Assembly: GCA_947456505.1 (NCBI GenBank)
Contig: CANGTC010000002.1
Span: 1 to 64,000, forward strand
Direction: 5' to 3'
Length of the DNA: 64,000 bases
DNA from: Beijerinckiaceae bacterium
Lineage (GTDB): Bacteria > Pseudomonadota > Alphaproteobacteria > Rhizobiales > Beijerinckiaceae
Below are positions 27,910 through 37,613 of the stretch, piece after piece. Position numbers and translations under genes: made by a program. Numbering within the stretch: the first letter of the stretch is position 1; each line of letters starts with the position of its first letter. The notes under the pieces are model-generated. The model was not told the DNA's origin and did not search any database. It saw only the letters and a list, made by a program, of their open reading frames with translations.

Positions 27910-28812
27910 TTACGAATTCCTGCTGTCGTCGGATGCAGGCGGCGTAAACAAGGCTTCTCGCGATTGCCAGTCATCGAGGCGTAGAATTTCAAGATATTCA
28001 GCCATCGAGGCTGCTCCCGCGCCCGCCTTGGCGACATCGCCAGTCGCCTTCAGGACACGCAGAAAATTCTGCATGGAAGGCAGGGCGGCGAGCAACATAT
28101 AGACCGAGCAGGACAGTAGCCGAAAGCCGATGGACTCCAGCGTCGCCACATCCAGCGGAGGGACGCTGCCGGTGGGCGTGATGTTGTAGAGCAGGGGGAT
28201 ATCGATGTTAGCGGCGATTTCGCGCGCTTCTTCGATGGTCTTCGGCCCCTCCACGAAGATCACGTCCGCGCCCGCCTTCTGATAGGCCTCGGCGCGGCGA
28301 AGGGCGGAGGCGAGGCCTTCCACGGCGCGGGCGTCGGTGCGCGCGCAGATGACGAAATCGTCATCGCTGCGCGCGTCAAGCGCCGCCTTCACCTTGCCTT
28401 CCATCTCGGCGCAGGGGATCACGCTCTTGCCCGCCAGCATGCCGCAGCGCTTGGGGCTGACCTGATCCTCGATCATCACGGCGGAGACGCCTGCGCGCTC
28501 GAATTCCATGATCGTGCGCCGCACATTCAGCGCGTTGCCATAGCCAGTGTCGGCGTCGGCGAAGACCGGCAGACCGCTGGCCGCCGCCATCTGGCCCGCA
28601 TTGTCCGCATTTTCCCGAAGCGTCATCACGCCTACATCGGGCATGCCGAGTTTCATGGCTGAGGTCGCGTTGCCCGAGCTCATGAGGGCTTCGAACCCCT
28701 CGTGGGCGATGAGCCGGGCGGAAAAAGCGTCTCCCACAGAGGGAATCATGGTGATCTGGCGCCTTGCGAGCAAGGCGCGGAAACGGGTGGTCGGCTTTAG
28801 GAACGAGGGCAT
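27910..28812 (-). CDS. Isocitrate lyase/PEP mutase superfamily lyase
   Basis: SVGDAFSARLIAHEGFEALMSSGNATSAMKLGMPDVG...VFADADTGYGNALNVRRTIMEFERAGVSAVMIEDQVSPKRCGMLAGKSVI. Confidence 0.88.
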   Translation of the reverse strand: MPSFLKPTTRFRALLARRQITMIPSVGDAFSARLIAHEGFEALMSSGNATSAMKLGMPDVGVMTLRENADNAGQMAAASGLPVFADADTGYGNALNVRRTIMEFERAGVSAVMIEDQVSPKRCGMLAGKSVIPCAEMEGKVKAALDARSDDDFVICARTDARAVEGLASALRRAEAYQKAGADVIFVEGPKTIEEAREIAANIDIPLLYNITPTGSVPPLDVATLESIGFRLLSCSVYMLLAALPSMQNFLRVLKATGDVAKAGAGAASMAEYLEILRLDDWQSREALFTPPASDDSRNS

Positions 28813-28943
28813 CCATTTCCCCTGCGAGCGCCGGAATGCATCTGTGACGCGTCGGCGAGATAGGACCCGGCGGCGGGTCCAGTCAAGCGACCATGGGTGG
28901 CTGTACCGAAGTCAGCGTCGGGGACATTTTCTGGCGGCTCCCC

Positions 28944-29702
28944 TCATTCCACGAAGGGTTGCAGACCGATCTGCCGCAAAAAGGGCTCCGCCGAGGGGGC
29001 CGCCATGGCATTCGCCAATTTGCCCGCGAGGTCTGTATCCTTCGCACTTGAGCTGACGCCCGCCGCAAAGGCGATCCAGGTCTGCAATTCGTTGGGCAGA
29101 AGGCCCACCATATCCACGCCCTTGACGCCATAGATTCGGGAGGCCACCACCACCACCATATCCGCCTTGCCCTCAGCGACGACCTCGACATTGTATTCGC
29201 CGGGCATTGGCATGAGGCGCGATTTCATTTCTTCTTCGATGCCCAGGCGCTTCACCAGGCTCGCGAAATAAATGCCGCTGGCGCCCTCTTCGGGATAGGC
29301 GACCTTGTTGGCGGATAGCAGGGCTTTCTTGAAACCCTCGGCTGTCGAAAGATCGGGTCGGGGCGCGCCCTGTTTGATTCCCACGCCAAGGCCAATCCGC
29401 CCGATCACTGTCCGTGTTTCAGCCTTGACCTTCCCCGCCTTGATCAATTCGTCCAGAACGGGTGGGTTGAGCACGGCGACATCAAAGGCTTCGCCATCAA
29501 GGACCCGCTTGCGAACCTGAGGGTTGACGGCGAAATCGATGACCACCTTGTGACCGGTTTCCTTTTCAAAGCGCTCGCTGAGTTCCGCCACGGCCACTCG
29601 TCCGCCGTTGCCGGACAAAACCTTTATCTCAGCCGCATTCACGCCATGCGCCCCCAAGCCAATTATGGCGACAAGAGCTGCGGTAATGGAAATCAAGCGC
29701 AT
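28944..29702 (-). CDS. ModA-like extracellular solute-binding protein
   Basis: Signal peptide; AEIKVLSGNGGRVAVAELSERFEKETGHKVVIDFAVNPQVRKRVLDGEAFDVAVLNPPVLDELIKAGKV. Confidence 0.82.
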   Translation of the reverse strand: MRLISITAALVAIIGLGAHGVNAAEIKVLSGNGGRVAVAELSERFEKETGHKVVIDFAVNPQVRKRVLDGEAFDVAVLNPPVLDELIKAGKVKAETRTVIGRIGLGVGIKQGAPRPDLSTAEGFKKALLSANKVAYPEEGASGIYFASLVKRLGIEEEMKSRLMPMPGEYNVEVVAEGKADMVVVVASRIYGVKGVDMVGLLPNELQTWIAFAAGVSSSAKDTDLAGKLANAMAAPSAEPFLRQIGLQPFVE

Positions 29703-30009
29703 GAAACCCTCCAGAATGTGGTGGCGTCATAAAATCGGGGGATCGCAGTCTTGGCAAGCATAAGTATTTTGTTTTTTGCCTCAACCTTGGTTTATGCTGG
29801 AATGATCTGGCTGACTGTTCATTGGACCCGCACCCAACATAGCGTCATTTCTCTTGACGAAAGCTCAGGGCGGCGGGAAGCTCAAATAAATGCGGCCGTC
29901 TGGGCCCTAGGGGGATGCACCAAGCGAAGCGAAGGCGGCTATGCTTCGCCGCTTCTTCAGCGTTAGGTCTGATGCGTCTAAAAAATCCCCAAAAGAAGGG
30001 AGTTGTTTC

Positions 30010-31074
30010 ATGAACCACGCCTATGAAATCCATCGGGCCCAGATCCAATCCATTTTGTTAGCCTGGGGCATGTCCGCAGAGCATGCGGCGACGACGGCCG
30101 ATGTCTTGTCCTATGCGGACCTCTGCGGAATCGACTCCCATGGCATGTCCATGCTTCCGCCCTATGACCGGTTGCGGCGGGCGGACCTGCTCCGTCTGGG
30201 AGCTGAGCCCAAAGTGATCAAGGAGACGCCCGTTTCCGCCATTGTCGACGCCGATGGCGGACTCGGCCACCCCGCTGGAAAGCTCGCCATGGAGGTCGCC
30301 ATCGCCAAGGCGCGCGCCAGCGGCATGGCGAGCGTGGTGGTGCGCAACACCGCCCATTACGGCGCCTGTGGTTTTTATACCAAGATGGCGGCTGATGCGG
30401 GGCTCATCGGCATGAGCACGACAACGACGCCCGGGGTGACTGTCGCCCCCACGGGCGGCGCGCAGGGCAGGCTTGGCACCGACCCCTGGTCCATGTCGGC
30501 GCCGGGCGCCGAGGGTAAGCCCTTTTTGCTGGATATGGCCACAGCGACGGTCGCATCTGGCAAAGTGCGCAACAAGGCGAATGAGAAATTGCCCGTGCCT
30601 CTGGGCTGGGTGATGTCGAGCGCAGGTGAGCCGTCGACGGATCCGCTCGATTTGATCGAGCGGAAGGGCTTTCTCACCTCGCTCGGTGGAACGCCCGAAG
30701 GCGCGAGCCACAAGGGTTACGGCCTTGCAGCCATGGCGCGCATTTTGTCCGCAGGTCTGGCGGGCGCGCCCATGTTGTTGCGGCCTGAGGAGGCCAGTCA
30801 GCCTCCGACAGGATCCCTGGCGCATTTCTTTTTCGTCTTGGATCCAGGCTTGTTTCGTGACGCCGATGCCTTTCGCGCAGATGTCGAGGAATTCAGCGAT
30901 TCCTTGCGTCAAACGCGACCAGTACATCCGGCGAGGCCGGTTCAGGTGGCGGGCGATCCGGAACGGGCCAATGCCGCTCGGCGCCTGCAAGAGGGAATAC
31001 CTGTGGGCGCGGGACTCTTGGCGCAGGTGCGCGCTTTGGCCGACGCCAGCGGCGCGGAGTGGTTGCTGGGGTGA
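30010..31074 (+). CDS. Ldh family (malate/L-lactate dehydrogenase-like) oxidoreductase
   Basis: GIDSHGMSMLPPYDRLRRADLL...VDADGGLGHPAGKLAMEVAIAKARASGMASVVVRNTAHYGACGFYTKMAADAGLIGMSTTTTPG; start after GAAGGGAG. Confidence 0.9.
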   Translation: MNHAYEIHRAQIQSILLAWGMSAEHAATTADVLSYADLCGIDSHGMSMLPPYDRLRRADLLRLGAEPKVIKETPVSAIVDADGGLGHPAGKLAMEVAIAKARASGMASVVVRNTAHYGACGFYTKMAADAGLIGMSTTTTPGVTVAPTGGAQGRLGTDPWSMSAPGAEGKPFLLDMATATVASGKVRNKANEKLPVPLGWVMSSAGEPSTDPLDLIERKGFLTSLGGTPEGASHKGYGLAAMARILSAGLAGAPMLLRPEEASQPPTGSLAHFFFVLDPGLFRDADAFRADVEEFSDSLRQTRPVHPARPVQVAGDPERANAARRLQEGIPVGAGLLAQVRALADASGAEWLLG

Positions 31075-31095
31075 GCGGCACAGGCTCTGAACGCG

Positions 31096-32115
31096 CTATT
31101 TGGGCGGGCTTGTCAGTCCTTTCATCCGCTCGATGACCTCTTGCGGTTGCGCCGCCACGTCGGCCACCAAATCTTGCAGGGATTGACCATCGAGCGTGTC
31201 CGAGCCCAGGCGCCGTCGCTCGGCGTCAGCGAGAAATTCCGGATCCTTCGCCATCCTGTCAAAAGCCGCCCGCAGCGCAGCCGTGCGCGCCTTGTCATTG
31301 TCGGGCGGCGCCAGGAGCGCGCGACCGACGGAAGAGGTGGAGGAGATAAGTTTCAGCGCGTTCTTGTCCAGGGGATTGTCGACGATCTCCATCACCGTGG
31401 GCACATTTGGCAAATCGCGAAAGCGTTGCAGGGCGATGACGTAGAGAATCTTGACCTTTTTCTCCTCAAGCCATTCGCGTTTGGTCAGCAGGTAATCCCA
31501 GCTGGTGCTGCCAATGCCCTGCGCTTCGCCGCGCTCTAACGCCAGACCCATGGCGGCGCTGGAAGGATAGCCCATGACGACCTTGTACTTCGTGCCGAGA
31601 ATGCGGTTGAGCGCCCATGGCATGGTCGCTGATGTGCCCGCCGCCGCCACTGCAGCGAGCGCGACCTCAGTTTTCTTGGCCTCTTCGACGCTCTGGACCG
31701 GCGAGCTATGCTAGGCGAGGCCTACGAGGACGCTGGAATCTACGCGGCCGATATAAGTGAACTTCTCGTATTCGTATTTGCGCCGAGTGTCGTTGATCTT
31801 CTCGGTGATGTAGGTCGGTTGGAACATGCCAAGCGTGCTACCGTCCTTGGGGGCCAGGCTGTAGATATATTCCGCCGCTGCAATGCTGCCTGCGGCGGGC
31901 ATGTTGCGTGGCACGATGGTCGGATTGCCGGGTATGAATCTGGACAGATGCATGGCGGCGAGGCGCGCGCTCAGATCATAGCCGCCCCCTTCGCCAACCC
32001 CGATGATCAACTGTATCTGCCGACCCCGATAGAAATCCTCAATGGGATCGGCATTGGCGATGGTCGCCGTAGCCGCAAATACCAAAGCCGAAAAGGTTGC
32101 TGATAATTTCAGCAC
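31096..32115 (-). pseudogene. TTT/Bug-family solute-binding protein interrupted by one in-frame TAG
   Basis: N-terminal piece 31711-32115 ends ...DSSVLVGLA-TAG; the same frame continues HSSPVQSVEEAKKTEVALAAVAAAGTSATMPWALN... to 31096 with no frameshift. Confidence 0.88.
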
Positions 32116-32117
32116 GC

Positions 32118-33983
32118 TCAGGACTTCCGCGTTTTTTTCGTCTTTGATGCGTGCGGGACCATGGTGGCGCGCAAGGCTTTGGTTGCGGCTTGGTCCACGG
32201 TTCCATCGGCTTTCAGCACCACGCCATAATCCTCAAGGGCGCTTTTTGCGGTGACATAACCTTCCTGCACATCGAAAGCGACGCGCTCGGGATCTCGTTC
32301 AAGCGGCGATCCAAAGCCGCCGCCGCCGCCAGAGCGTGCGTAAAACCCTTCTTTTGACGCGAGGCGCTGCATGAAGACCTTGGCGTTCGCCGCATCGCGG
32401 GCTTCTTGACCATCGATCTCGACAGTCACTTCGTTGCCAAAGCCATCCAGGCCGCCATTCAGACCCCAGGGCGCGCAATGCATGCGGTCGACTTGCGCGT
32501 TGAGCGTCATGGGCACGCGCGCCACGACCTTGCGCTCAATGCCAAGGCCGCCACGAAATTTGCCGGCGCCGCCGGATCCATCCCGCAGAGCCAGACGTTC
32601 GATGAAGAGCGGATATTTGGATTCGATCGATTCCACGGGGCTGTTATGGGTGTCGCCATCGTTGAGGCAGACCGTGGCGCTGATGCCATCTTCGGTCATC
32701 TTGGCGCCCCAACCGCCGCCTAGTGGACCAAAGCCCGCCATGAAGAATGCGCCTGTTCGAGGTGCAAAACCATGAAGGCGCACGCTGAGCAAATCAGCGT
32801 GATGGCCAGCGATCACGCGATCAGGGATGGCCGGCTCCAGCGCCTTGAAGATCGTGTCCACGATGGTCATCGGAAAGGTCATCCACCAGCGCATGGCGGC
32901 CGGCTTCACCGCGCTGACGATGGTGCCTGGCGACAGTACGACCTTGAGGGAGCGAAAACTCCCCTCGTTGATGGGATAGTCCGTGGGCGAGGTCACGCAT
33001 TTATAGGCCACTTGCGCGCAGGCGAAGCCGGTCGTTTCACCTGAATTGTAAAATCCCCGCACCTGCTTGGAGACTTCGGACAGATCGATGGTCATGTCCT
33101 CGCCGGATACGGTGACCTTCACCTTGATGGGAATGGGCTTGCCTATGTCGACGCCGTCATCGTCCATGAAGGATGTGGCTTCATAGACCCCATCAGGGAT
33201 GTCGCGGGTGCGGGCGCGGGCCGCACGCTCGGATTGCTCCATGATGTGACGAATGGCCGAAAGCGTCTCGACGCGGCCATAGCGCGCGAGCAATTCACTG
33301 AAGCGACGCTCGCCAGTGGTTACGGCGGTGATCTGCGCGCGCAGATCGCCCATGGCGCGGTCGGGATCCCTGACATTCATGCGGATGATCTCGACGAGGT
33401 CCTCATTGACCACGCCCGCCTTCTGGTACTTGACGATGGGAATCTGGATTCCCTCGGAATAGATATCGGTGGTGACGCCGCCGAGCGTGCCGCCCACATC
33501 CGGCCAATGGGCCATGCAGCAGGCGAAAGCGCACAATTCGCCCTCGAAAAAGATCGGTTGGCTAAAGGTGAAATGGTTCAGATGACTGCCTGTGAGATAG
33601 GCGTCGTTGGTGACGAAGATATCGCCAGGTTTGATATTTTCGTGACCGAAATGGCGAATTTTGGCGCGCACCGTCTCAGACATGCCGCGAATGAACATGG
33701 GCAAGCCAAGGCCGATGGAAATCGTGTCGCCCTCCGCCGTGAAGAGCCCGACGGTAAAGTCCAGCGCTTCGTAAATAATCATATTGTAGGCGGTGCGCAT
33801 CAGATTCGACTTCATCTCCTCCGTCACGGCGAGCACACCGTTGCGGATGATTTCAGTCAGGACCGGATCGGAGGCGGCGAAACGCCGTTTCGGAACAGCC
33901 TTCTTCGCGATCTTTTTTACCGAGACTTTTGCAGGAGATTTTTTGACGGACTTGCTGACCGCCGCAGACTTGCGCGAGGACAT
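32118..33983 (-). CDS. Hydantoinase B/oxoprolinase family protein with Lys-rich N-terminal tail
   Basis: DPVLTEIIRNGVLAVTEEMKSNLMRTAYNMIIYEALDFTVGLFTAEGDTISIGLGLPMFIRGMSETV...; overlaps the HyuA stop (TGATG). Confidence 0.9.
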   Translation of the reverse strand: MSSRKSAAVSKSVKKSPAKVSVKKIAKKAVPKRRFAASDPVLTEIIRNGVLAVTEEMKSNLMRTAYNMIIYEALDFTVGLFTAEGDTISIGLGLPMFIRGMSETVRAKIRHFGHENIKPGDIFVTNDAYLTGSHLNHFTFSQPIFFEGELCAFACCMAHWPDVGGTLGGVTTDIYSEGIQIPIVKYQKAGVVNEDLVEIIRMNVRDPDRAMGDLRAQITAVTTGERRFSELLARYGRVETLSAIRHIMEQSERAARARTRDIPDGVYEATSFMDDDGVDIGKPIPIKVKVTVSGEDMTIDLSEVSKQVRGFYNSGETTGFACAQVAYKCVTSPTDYPINEGSFRSLKVVLSPGTIVSAVKPAAMRWWMTFPMTIVDTIFKALEPAIPDRVIAGHHADLLSVRLHGFAPRTGAFFMAGFGPLGGGWGAKMTEDGISATVCLNDGDTHNSPVESIESKYPLFIERLALRDGSGGAGKFRGGLGIERKVVARVPMTLNAQVDRMHCAPWGLNGGLDGFGNEVTVEIDGQEARDAANAKVFMQRLASKEGFYARSGGGGGFGSPLERDPERVAFDVQEGYVTAKSALEDYGVVLKADGTVDQAATKALRATMVPHASKTKKTRKS

Positions 33984-36124
33984 CAGCGGTTCCTTCCGGT
34001 TTTATTGTGAGAATTGCCAATTTCGATCACGAGGTTGCCGAATGTGTCGACGGTCAGGGAGTCGCCGGGGAAGACGACGGTCGTGGAAGCATGCTCCTCG
34101 ATCAGGGCGGGGCCTGCGATCTTGTTGCCCGCTCGCAGAAGGTCGCGCGCATAGACAGGCGTGCGTATCGAAGCCTTGCGGCCATCGTAGTGCACGGGAC
34201 GTATGCCAGTATTGGCCGCAGCCGGGGGATTGCGGGTCCCTCGTGTGATCTCTTCCAGCGGGGGCTTTTTCATCACGCCGCTGACGGTCACGCGCAGGCT
34301 GACGATTTCAGCCGCCTCCTTGGGGGCGCAGGTGCCATAACGCAGCTGGTGCTCTGCGTCGAAGCGCTCCTTCACGCCCACGCGGTCCTGCTTGCGCAAA
34401 AGCGTTGGCGGCAATTCAATGGTCACAGCATGTTCCTGACCGACATAGCGCATATCAGCCCAACGCACGACATTGACCTTGAGATCGCCAGCCCCGCCGC
34501 GCTCCAGCGCTTCGCGGCCCTGGGCGATCAATTCGTCATAGACCGCCCCCATATTTTCAAATGACAGATTGGCGAGGCGCGCAGGCCATGTGCGCACATA
34601 GTCATAACGCAGGTCCGAAAACAGCATGCCGAAGGCGCAGAAATGGCCGGGCGCGCGCGGCACGATCACCCGACCCATACCGATTTCGCGCGCAATGGAT
34701 GAGGCATGCAAGGGACCTGCCCCGCCGTAGGCGATGAGCGGGAAAGAGGCGGCGTCGAGGCCGCGTTCGGTGGTTACAGTCTTCACCGCCCATGACATGG
34801 CGGTGGCGGCGATACGCAGGATGCCCTTGGCCGCCTGAATCACATCCAGACCCAGCGGTTCTGCGATCTTGCTCGCGATGGCGGCGCGCGCCGCCTGAAC
34901 ATCCAGTTTCATGGAGCCGCCAAGGAAACGGTCGGGAGCCAGACGCCCAAGCACAAGATTCGCGTCGGTGACGGTCGGTTGTTCCCCACCGCGGCCATAG
35001 CAGGCCGGCCCTGGTTCAGCACCGGCGCTGCGCGGACCTACATGAAGGGCCATGCCTTCATCGAGCCAGGCGATGCTGCCACCGCCGGTGCCCACTTCAA
35101 AGATGTCGATCATCGAGATCTGCACGGGCAAGGCGCGCTCATAGCCGCCGATCAGCGCCACGCTATTGGTGAGAGCCTGGCCCTTGTAGATGACGCCAGC
35201 CTTGGCGGTCGTGCCGCCCATGTCGAAGGCGATGGCCTCCTGTTCGCCCATGCCAGCGCAAAGGGCCTGCGCGCCGATGACGCCAGCGGCGGGCCCCGAT
35301 TCGAGCATGCGGATGCACTGCTCCTTGGCCTGCGCGGATTCATAAAGGCCGCCGGTCGATTGCACCAGCATGAAGGCGCCGTCGAATTTTGACTTTGCGA
35401 GATGATCGTCGATCTCGGCGATATAGTCGCGCACGCGCGGGCCAACGAAGGCGTTGGCGACCACGGTCGAGCAGCGCTCGAACTCCCGATATTCCTGCGA
35501 GAGTTCATGGGAGGCGCTGACGAAAACGCCAGGAAGCTCCTCGTTCACGATTTCCTTCACGCGCCGCTCATGAGAGGGGTTGCGGTAGGAATGCAGCAAC
35601 ATGATGGCGACCGCCTCGACGTCGAGCCCGCGCAATTTCGCGCAGACGTCACGCACGCCCGCCTCATCAAGAGCTACATGAACGTCGCCTTCCGCCGTCA
35701 TGCGTTCACGTACCTCAAAACGCAGGGAGCGGCGCACGAGCGGATCATGTTTCTGGAAATAAAGGTTGTAGGCGTCTGGCCTGTTGATCCGGCCGATCTC
35801 GTAGACGTCACGGAAACCCTCGGTCGTGATCAGCGCCGTGCGAGCGCCTGTGCGCTCCAGCATGGTGTTGATGGCGATCGTGGAGCCATGCATGAAGAGC
35901 GAGGCTTCCGCCACATCCGCTCCCGCCTCGGCGACGCCCGTATTGATGCCATCGACGAGATGGCTGGGCGTCGACAGGGTCTTGCCAAGCAAGAGCTTGC
36001 GGGAGCGAGCGTCAAAGGCCGCCACATCCGTGAAGGTTCCGCCGATGTCCGAGGCGAGCCGAAGGGAGTGGCGCAGAGGTTGGCGCGCGGCAGGGCGCGA
36101 CCCGGATTTCAAGTTTTTTGTCAT
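33983..36124 (-). CDS. Hydantoinase A/oxoprolinase family protein
   Basis: LRLASDIGGTFTDVAAFDARSRKLLLGKTLSTPSHLVDGI...AFDMGGTTAKAGVI...GGGSIAWLD...AYGGAGPLHASSIAREIGMGRVIVPRAPGHFCAFGML. Confidence 0.9.
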   Translation of the reverse strand: MTKNLKSGSRPAARQPLRHSLRLASDIGGTFTDVAAFDARSRKLLLGKTLSTPSHLVDGINTGVAEAGADVAEASLFMHGSTIAINTMLERTGARTALITTEGFRDVYEIGRINRPDAYNLYFQKHDPLVRRSLRFEVRERMTAEGDVHVALDEAGVRDVCAKLRGLDVEAVAIMLLHSYRNPSHERRVKEIVNEELPGVFVSASHELSQEYREFERCSTVVANAFVGPRVRDYIAEIDDHLAKSKFDGAFMLVQSTGGLYESAQAKEQCIRMLESGPAAGVIGAQALCAGMGEQEAIAFDMGGTTAKAGVIYKGQALTNSVALIGGYERALPVQISMIDIFEVGTGGGSIAWLDEGMALHVGPRSAGAEPGPACYGRGGEQPTVTDANLVLGRLAPDRFLGGSMKLDVQAARAAIASKIAEPLGLDVIQAAKGILRIAATAMSWAVKTVTTERGLDAASFPLIAYGGAGPLHASSIAREIGMGRVIVPRAPGHFCAFGMLFSDLRYDYVRTWPARLANLSFENMGAVYDELIAQGREALERGGAGDLKVNVVRWADMRYVGQEHAVTIELPPTLLRKQDRVGVKERFDAEHQLRYGTCAPKEAAEIVSLRVTVSGVMKKPPLEEITRGTRNPPAAANTGIRPVHYDGRKASIRTPVYARDLLRAGNKIAGPALIEEHASTTVVFPGDSLTVDTFGNLVIEIGNSHNKTGRNR

Positions 36125-36274
36125 TCACGTGATCTGTTCGAGAGGTGTCGACGCCCATATGGCGCGTTTGTAAATCCATTGGTTAGCCGGCAGGGCGGCG
36201 ACGATGTCCAACAGAGCACAGGCGACCACACGAACGTATTGCACTTTGACGTAAAAACGCGCAAGTCTTGCCCC

Positions 36275-36670
36275 ATGAAAGCGCGGGCGTCAAGAAAGCC
36301 ATTGGGGGTCGCCACCCTCGCAAGCCGTCCTTTGTCAGGCGCCGAACTGGCGCGTCAGTGGGCGATGGCTGACGTCTTTTCCCCATCCTTTGCGGGATGC
36401 TTATGTGCGGGCGGGTACCATGTTCCTCTGGACGCCGGTCAGGTGGCGCAGGATCTGTTGATCTATCTGGAAGATAAATATCGCAGTTCCGGGCAGGCGA
36501 GGCTGGCTGCTCTGGTGGGGCTTTCGCTCGGGCGCGCCCGTGATTTTGGCGACTGGCTAGCGGGGCTCGATCAAGAGACCATGGCCCCCCAGGAGCGGGC
36601 GCTTCTTATGAGCGATCTTCAAACGACCCTGGACTCCATGTCGGGCGCGCGCGGCTTTGCATGCACGTGA
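36275..36670 (+). CDS. Hypothetical protein (131 aa)
   Basis: MKARASRKPLGVATLASRPLSGAELARQWAMADVFSPSFAGCLCAGGYHVPLDAGQVAQDLLIYLEDKYRSSGQARLAALVGLSLGRARDFGDWL. The upstream part of the track's 422-aa ORF is antisense to HyuA. Confidence 0.5.
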   Translation: MKARASRKPLGVATLASRPLSGAELARQWAMADVFSPSFAGCLCAGGYHVPLDAGQVAQDLLIYLEDKYRSSGQARLAALVGLSLGRARDFGDWLAGLDQETMAPQERALLMSDLQTTLDSMSGARGFACT

Positions 36671-36731
36671 TTTGCGCCTGAGGCGGCGGGCCTGCCGACA
36701 GGCCAATGAGCAGGCCCCTTGTCCGGCCCGC

Positions 36732-37538
36732 TCACATCGTGGGACGCCCATCAGCGCCAATGACGCCCTTGAACGTTACATAGCCGCCGTCGATCAGGAG
36801 ATCCGTGCCGGTGACGAATGCGGCGTCGTTTGACGCCAGATAGGCTGCGCCTGCGGCGATATCCTCCACATCGCCCGGACGATTCAAAAGGTGTAATGGC
36901 CCCTGCAGGCGCCGTGCGTTCTCTTTGCCGCCGCTTCTGCGGCTCGAACGTTCCGTCAGGATGAATCCGGGAGATATGCTGTTCGCCCGAACGCCATCGC
37001 GCGCGAAGTCCATCGCAAGCACCTGCGTGAACGCAATGAGCGCAGCCTTGGTGCTGCAATAGGCGGCCCTGCCCGCGACATGCAGATGGCCGAGCTGGGA
37101 CGCGATATTGACAATGGCCCCGCCTCCGGCCGCTCGCATGTGGGGCGTGGCGTATTTGCACATGAGGAAAGCCCAGGTGTAATTGATCCGCAGGGCTTTT
37201 TCCCATTCCTCCAGAGGGAGGGTCTCCGCAGTTCCGTCCGGCGTCACGGCGGCGGCTGTGTTGACCAGTGTTGTCAGGCCGCCAAAAATCTCAACCGTGC
37301 GCTCGACCGCCATCTGCGCGCTGGCGGCGTCGCCTACGTCAACTTGGAGCGCCAAGGCCTGCCCGCCGACCGCCGTGATGTCCGCAGCCGCCTTCTCAGC
37401 CTTCGCAAGGTCAAGATCAGCGACCGCAACCCGGGCGCCTTCTGCGGAAAAGCGGCGGGCGATCGCCGAACCGATTTCCCCGCCGCCGCCCGTGATCAGA
37501 GCGATCCGTCCCGACATTCTCAAAGCGCTGAAAGTCAT
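36732..37538 (-). CDS. SDR family oxidoreductase
   Basis: MSGRIALITGGGGEIGSAIARRFSAEGARVAVADLD...YCSTKAALIAFTQVLAMDFARDGVRANSISPGFI...GTDLLIDGGYV. Confidence 0.9.
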   Translation of the reverse strand: MTFSALRMSGRIALITGGGGEIGSAIARRFSAEGARVAVADLDLAKAEKAAADITAVGGQALALQVDVGDAASAQMAVERTVEIFGGLTTLVNTAAAVTPDGTAETLPLEEWEKALRINYTWAFLMCKYATPHMRAAGGGAIVNIASQLGHLHVAGRAAYCSTKAALIAFTQVLAMDFARDGVRANSISPGFILTERSSRRSGGKENARRLQGPLHLLNRPGDVEDIAAGAAYLASNDAAFVTGTDLLIDGGYVTFKGVIGADGRPTM

Positions 37539-37613
37539 TGCATCCCCAATTTCGCCGTTACCGGCTTGCAGGCAAGATCCAACCTTGGCCCTTACGGTGC
37601 GTATGTCTGGCGT

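Noticed and set aside
35402-36274. Upstream part of the 422-aa plus ORF ending at 36670
   Set aside because: Antisense to hyuA; only the part from ~36275 is outside it and plausible as a small gene.
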